The translations under genes were made by a program, and so were the position numbers. A DNA stretch of 64,000 nt from the NCBI RefSeq assembly GCF_003985145.1, contig NZ_ML133523.1, positions 124,001 through 188,000 of the forward strand. The letters are read 5' to 3'. Positions 61,357-64,000 of this stretch are shown here, piece by piece. Every line of letters begins with the position of its first letter. Positions within the stretch are counted from its first letter, which is position 1. The notes under the pieces are model-generated. The model was not told the origin of the DNA. It worked only from the letters and a program-made list of their open reading frames with translations, and did not search any database. Source of the stretch: Rhizobium anhuiense (GTDB taxonomy: Bacteria; Pseudomonadota; Alphaproteobacteria; Rhizobiales; Rhizobiaceae).

Positions 61357-63192
61357 CTAGGGATAAAATTTCAACTTTTCGGACTGGGGAATGCCATTGG
61401 CGACACGGTCGATCACAGCGCCGTAGGGATGAACGCCATCCGGCGTGACGCTCGGGCGCACGATGGAGCCGACCGGTAGCACCGTGGCGCGCGGGATCGA
61501 GATGGTAATCGTATTGCCGGAGATGCTGGCGATCAAGGTGGTCGACAGGCGTGCAATGCCATCCGGCCCGGCATAGGTGTTGATCTCCTGCTCCGGCGCG
61601 AAAATGCTGGCATCCGCCACTTCGATCGTCGTGTAGGTCGCAACCCCGTCCGTTCCCGACTGCACCGTCACCACGGTGCTCGGCAGCTCCAGCATGCCCG
61701 GCCAGACGCCATCCCGGAAGCCGGAAACCCATGCCGCGTAGGTGTCGATCGACTCGTCGCAGCAAGCATTCGTTTTCGCAAGAATGTCGTTACGAAGGCG
61801 CCATTTGCCGGAAGCATCCGTGCCATCCGCCGGCCAGGTGTTGTTGGTTGAAAAGCTTTGATACTCCGCCCGGAGATAGAGGTCGTTGGCGCTGATCGTG
61901 CCTGTTGCCGGCGTGGTCGCAGATCCCGCGAAATTGTAGGTGAAACTGTTCGGCCCGGTGACCGTGATGACCACATTGCCGTTATATTCTGTCTGCGTGG
62001 CGCCGGAGATCGAAACCGTCTGCCCCGTCACCAATCCGTTGATGCCGGAGGCGATCGTTGCGGTGACGACGGTACCGACCGATGTCAGGGTGACTGTGCG
62101 GGTGGAAGCCGTGCGGCCGAGCGGCGGGAAGGCGACGATCTTGACGCCGGAATAACGCGCCCGAAGCCTGGTGACCAGGCTTCGATAGTTGGTGTTGAAG
62201 TAAACAGTGTAGGTCGCGGCCGTGTCGTTCTGCCCCATCTGGTTGGCGATGACGGTGAACGGCTTCTTATTGTTGTTGAAGGCGGTGATCTCATCGAGAA
62301 TGGCCCAGCGCCGGGTGGCGATCGCAGAACCGGTGCCGGTGAGCTCGCGCACGGAACCGTTCCCCGGCATACCGATCATCAGATGCGGAATGCGGCCGAT
62401 GCCGCCGTCCTTGTCGAGCCAGCGGCGAAACCAGCCGAGATTGCCGCGCGCGTCGGCCGCTGCGGAAAACTGCTGGCGCGCTTCACCCAGGCTGTCGACG
62501 ACAGCAAGAGCGACCGGCCTTCCATCCCAATCGCCCTTGGCGACCATGAAGTCCGGGCCATAATATTGCGGCTGTGTCTGAGTGGCGTAGTTGGTGTCGA
62601 GCGCTGCCGTGCTGTCGGCGAGCGGCGTGTCCTTGAAGGCCAGGAGAGTGGCGAGATCGCCGGCGCCCCAGACGCGCTCGCCGCGATGTTTCTGGAAGCG
62701 GTAGACCGGCCAGATCTTGTCGCCGACGGCGGTGTGATAAAACAGCCAGATCTCGATTTCGCTTTCCGGATCGACATCGGGAATGGTCAGTTCATCCGTC
62801 CAGGCGCCGTTTGTCTGGTCGGCCACCGTCACCGTGTTCAGGCCGGCGAAGGTGCATTGGTAGAAGATGCCGGCGGCTCTGATGAACATCGCATCCGCCA
62901 CCACGGAATTGCCGGGCGCGCCGATCGTGCCGGTGACGACCGTTTCCTGCGGCGCGTTGCCGCCTTCCGTCGAGGCGAAGCCCGAGAGGTGGAAGCGGAA
63001 TGTTCTGGTCTTATACTGCGGCGTGTTGACGACGATTTTGCTGCATACATAATTCGTGCCGGATGCCGCGGTGACGATCGTGCCCGACGGCATGCGGTTG
63101 CGGGTCGCAAAGAACATGTAGCGATCGGAATCTCCGGCCCCGCCGCCGCTCAGCATCGGATTCGTCAGGGCAAGCGAGATGGCGTTCATCAT
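61357..63192 (-). CDS. Large SGNH/GDSL-hydrolase-like phage protein with an inserted beta domain
   Basis: A 611-residue protein. SGNH motifs are in order: block I VVDSLGEA (S234), block II around GMPGNGS (275-280), block III MGQND (319-323), block V DGVHP (D585, H588). Between blocks III and V there is an insert (about 365-437) of the phage beta type (VTGQTVSISGATQTEYNG ... FTYNF). Residues 505-583 form a second beta-rich region. It may deacylate a surface polysaccharide or peptidoglycan. The ATG overlaps the outer-spanin stop by 4 bp. No signal peptide is seen. Confidence 0.78.
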   Translation of the reverse strand: MMNAISLALTNPMLSGGGAGDSDRYMFFATRNRMPSGTIVTAASGTNYVCSKIVVNTPQYKTRTFRFHLSGFASTEGGNAPQETVVTGTIGAPGNSVVADAMFIRAAGIFYQCTFAGLNTVTVADQTNGAWTDELTIPDVDPESEIEIWLFYHTAVGDKIWPVYRFQKHRGERVWGAGDLATLLAFKDTPLADSTAALDTNYATQTQPQYYGPDFMVAKGDWDGRPVALAVVDSLGEARQQFSAAADARGNLGWFRRWLDKDGGIGRIPHLMIGMPGNGSVRELTGTGSAIATRRWAILDEITAFNNNKKPFTVIANQMGQNDTAATYTVYFNTNYRSLVTRLRARYSGVKIVAFPPLGRTASTRTVTLTSVGTVVTATIASGINGLVTGQTVSISGATQTEYNGNVVITVTGPNSFTYNFAGSATTPATGTISANDLYLRAEYQSFSTNNTWPADGTDASGKWRLRNDILAKTNACCDESIDTYAAWVSGFRDGVWPGMLELPSTVVTVQSGTDGVATYTTIEVADASIFAPEQEINTYAGPDGIARLSTTLIASISGNTITISIPRATVLPVGSIVRPSVTPDGVHPYGAVIDRVANGIPQSEKLKFYP

Positions 63193-63494
63193 GGGCGTGT
63201 TCCATATCTGCTGGTGAGGTCGTCATAGAACTGGATGGTGCGCCCCTGGCGGGCGTTGGCGCGGTTGAGCGCTTGCCGCTCGCGGGCGAGGATGGCGATG
63301 ACGGGCTCGCCTTCCACGACGGGCGCATGCGCCTCCTGTCTGCGCAGATCGTCGGGCAAAGACGGCAGCGCAATGCCGGCCGCCGCCTGCCCCTTCATCA
63401 CCGCTGCCCTGTTCACGCGCTCAGTGGTGGAGCAGCCACTGACGATCAGCAGCAGTGACAGCGCAAGCGTGGTTCTTTTCCCGCTGAAGCTCAT
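63189..63494 (-). CDS. Outer-spanin-like lipoprotein (Rz1 type)
   Basis: A 101-residue lipoprotein: KRTTLALSLLLIVSGCSTTE has a signal and lipobox, cysteine near residue 21. The rest is polar (APVVEGEPVIAILARERQALNRANARQG) with a short extended linker, as expected of an outer spanin that bridges to the inner spanin. Its first 74 bases overlap the upstream inner-spanin gene in another frame. It overlaps the SGNH gene by 4 bp. Confidence 0.8.
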   Translation of the reverse strand: MSFSGKRTTLALSLLLIVSGCSTTERVNRAAVMKGQAAAGIALPSLPDDLRRQEAHAPVVEGEPVIAILARERQALNRANARQGRTIQFYDDLTSRYGTRP

Positions 63495-63780
63495 AGGATT
63501 GGATCTCGGTTTCGAGTGTGTCTCTGGCGGACTGCTCGGCGCGTTCGGTGGCCGCCAGGCGCTTGCAGTGCTCTTCGCTGGCGAGCGACGCCGCATTGCG
63601 CTGGCGCTCCATCTCGGCGGCCCTCGCATCGGCAGCAGCCTTCTCGGCCAGCAGCACATAGCCGGCGCGCGCCTCGCGAACCGCCGAGGGATAGCCGATC
63701 GCAACGGCATAGAGGTGATAGAGCATCAGGCCGGCGGCGATGCCGGCGCCCATCTTGAGCGTGTCGAGGATAGAGAACAT
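63421..63780 (-). CDS. Inner-spanin-like protein (Rz type)
   Basis: A 119-residue protein with one N-terminal membrane span (MGAGIAAGLMLYHLYAVAIG) followed by a long, charged coiled coil (AARAAEMERQRNAASLASEEHCKRLAATERAEQS, seen in parts). This is the topology of Rz inner spanins. The start overlaps the lysozyme stop by one base (TGATG), so it is coupled to it. Works with the lipoprotein gene to fuse the inner and outer membranes at lysis. Confidence 0.8.
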   Translation of the reverse strand: MFSILDTLKMGAGIAAGLMLYHLYAVAIGYPSAVREARAGYVLLAEKAAADARAAEMERQRNAASLASEEHCKRLAATERAEQSARDTLETEIQSYELQREKNHACAVTAADRQWLLHH

Positions 63781-64000
63781 CAGATGCCCTCGAGGCAGAA
63801 GGCGCGTTCTTTCTGCCGGCGCCTGACAAGGCCCGGAAAGACGATGCCGGCCGCGCGGTTCCACTTCAGGAGGGCTTCGCAGCCTTCGGCGGTTTTGCCT
63901 TGGTTGATGAGTTTGACGACGCTGGAGCCGCACGCGGCCTTGACGCCGACATTATAGGCAAAAGAGGTCGGCGCCACGAAGCGCGCATCCGGCAGCGGAA
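63780..64000 (-). CDS. Phage lysozyme (glycoside hydrolase family 24), C-terminal part only
   Basis: The frame is open to the window edge (from 64000), so the gene is partial and its start and catalytic Glu lie outside. The visible 73 residues give SFAYNVGVKAACGSSVVKLINQG, then KWNRAAGIVFPGLVRRRQKERAFCLEG, the classic C-terminal GH24 signature (LVRRRxxER). It cleaves peptidoglycan during lysis and is the first visible gene of the lysis operon. Confidence 0.88.
   Translation of the reverse strand, partial: PLPDARFVAPTSFAYNVGVKAACGSSVVKLINQGKTAEGCEALLKWNRAAGIVFPGLVRRRQKERAFCLEGI

Overview
The window looks like chromosomal DNA of a Rhizobium of the R. etli / R. leguminosarum group. Evidence: high GC, alphaproteobacterial gene content (betI-betB-betA, ohr/ohrR, the two-cysteine Rhizobium-type asparaginase, the ligase-associated DNA-repair pair, a Tat-exported beta-helix protein of the rhizobial repeat type), rhizobial small-protein families (DUF1488, DUF3606, DUF1515-like), and many copies of GC-rich palindromic intergenic repeats. 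No tRNA, rRNA, CRISPR or IS transposase was seen. Names come from recognising sequence by eye; no database search was run.

Layout. 1-3.6 kb: MarR regulator, LysE exporter, divergent ohr/ohrR with an operator, ribosomal protein S21, a cold-shock protein and two unknown small genes. 3.9-11.3 kb: two tandem L,D-transpeptidase lipoproteins, two alpha/beta hydrolases, a nucleotidyltransferase-like protein, and an MBL exonuclease with an ATP-dependent DNA ligase. 11.4-19.6 kb: a glycerophosphodiesterase-like protein, a membrane GGDEF protein, a LuxR-type solo regulator, a PAS-GAF-GGDEF-EAL protein and a Tat beta-helix protein. 19.8-25 kb: two glutathione transferases, a LysR, MmcQ/YjbR, DUF4406-like and DeoR genes and a membrane protein. 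25-34.3 kb: asparaginase, a frameshifted MFS gene, a Cys-rich HTH regulator divergent from an MFS exporter, a quinone oxidoreductase, an EAL-CBS-GGDEF protein, an orphan ParD antitoxin and HdeD.

34.4-38.4 kb is the choline-to-glycine-betaine operon (betI, betB, betA). 38.6-42.7 kb has an Old Yellow Enzyme and an SDR divergent from a MarR regulator, then a two-gene membrane/periplasmic pair and an Rrf2 regulator. 43.1-46.5 kb is sulfate assimilation (cysH, cysD, cysN), divergent from the Rrf2 gene. 46.8-48.2 kb looks rearranged: a peroxiredoxin-like gene is followed by a 171-bp, about 94% identical relic of the cysN 3' end and then a HEPN-like protein. 48.6-53.9 kb is a run of regulators (two LysR, one LacI) with redox enzymes. 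54.4-56.0 kb is degP, followed by a 48-bp second copy of its own 3' end.

56.1-60.7 kb holds about ten very small, Rhizobium-style genes, most with strong ribosome binding sites. 60.9-64 kb (minus strand, running off the right edge) is a tightly coupled phage-type lysis operon: GH24 lysozyme, inner spanin, overlapping outer-spanin lipoprotein, a large SGNH-hydrolase-like protein carrying a phage-type beta domain, and a coiled-coil/TM protein. The most interesting points are this lysis operon with its SGNH protein, the two 3'-end relics (cysN and degP), palindromic repeats that supply protein C-termini (the EAL-CBS-GGDEF protein and BetI), and several well-formed operators with regular spacing.
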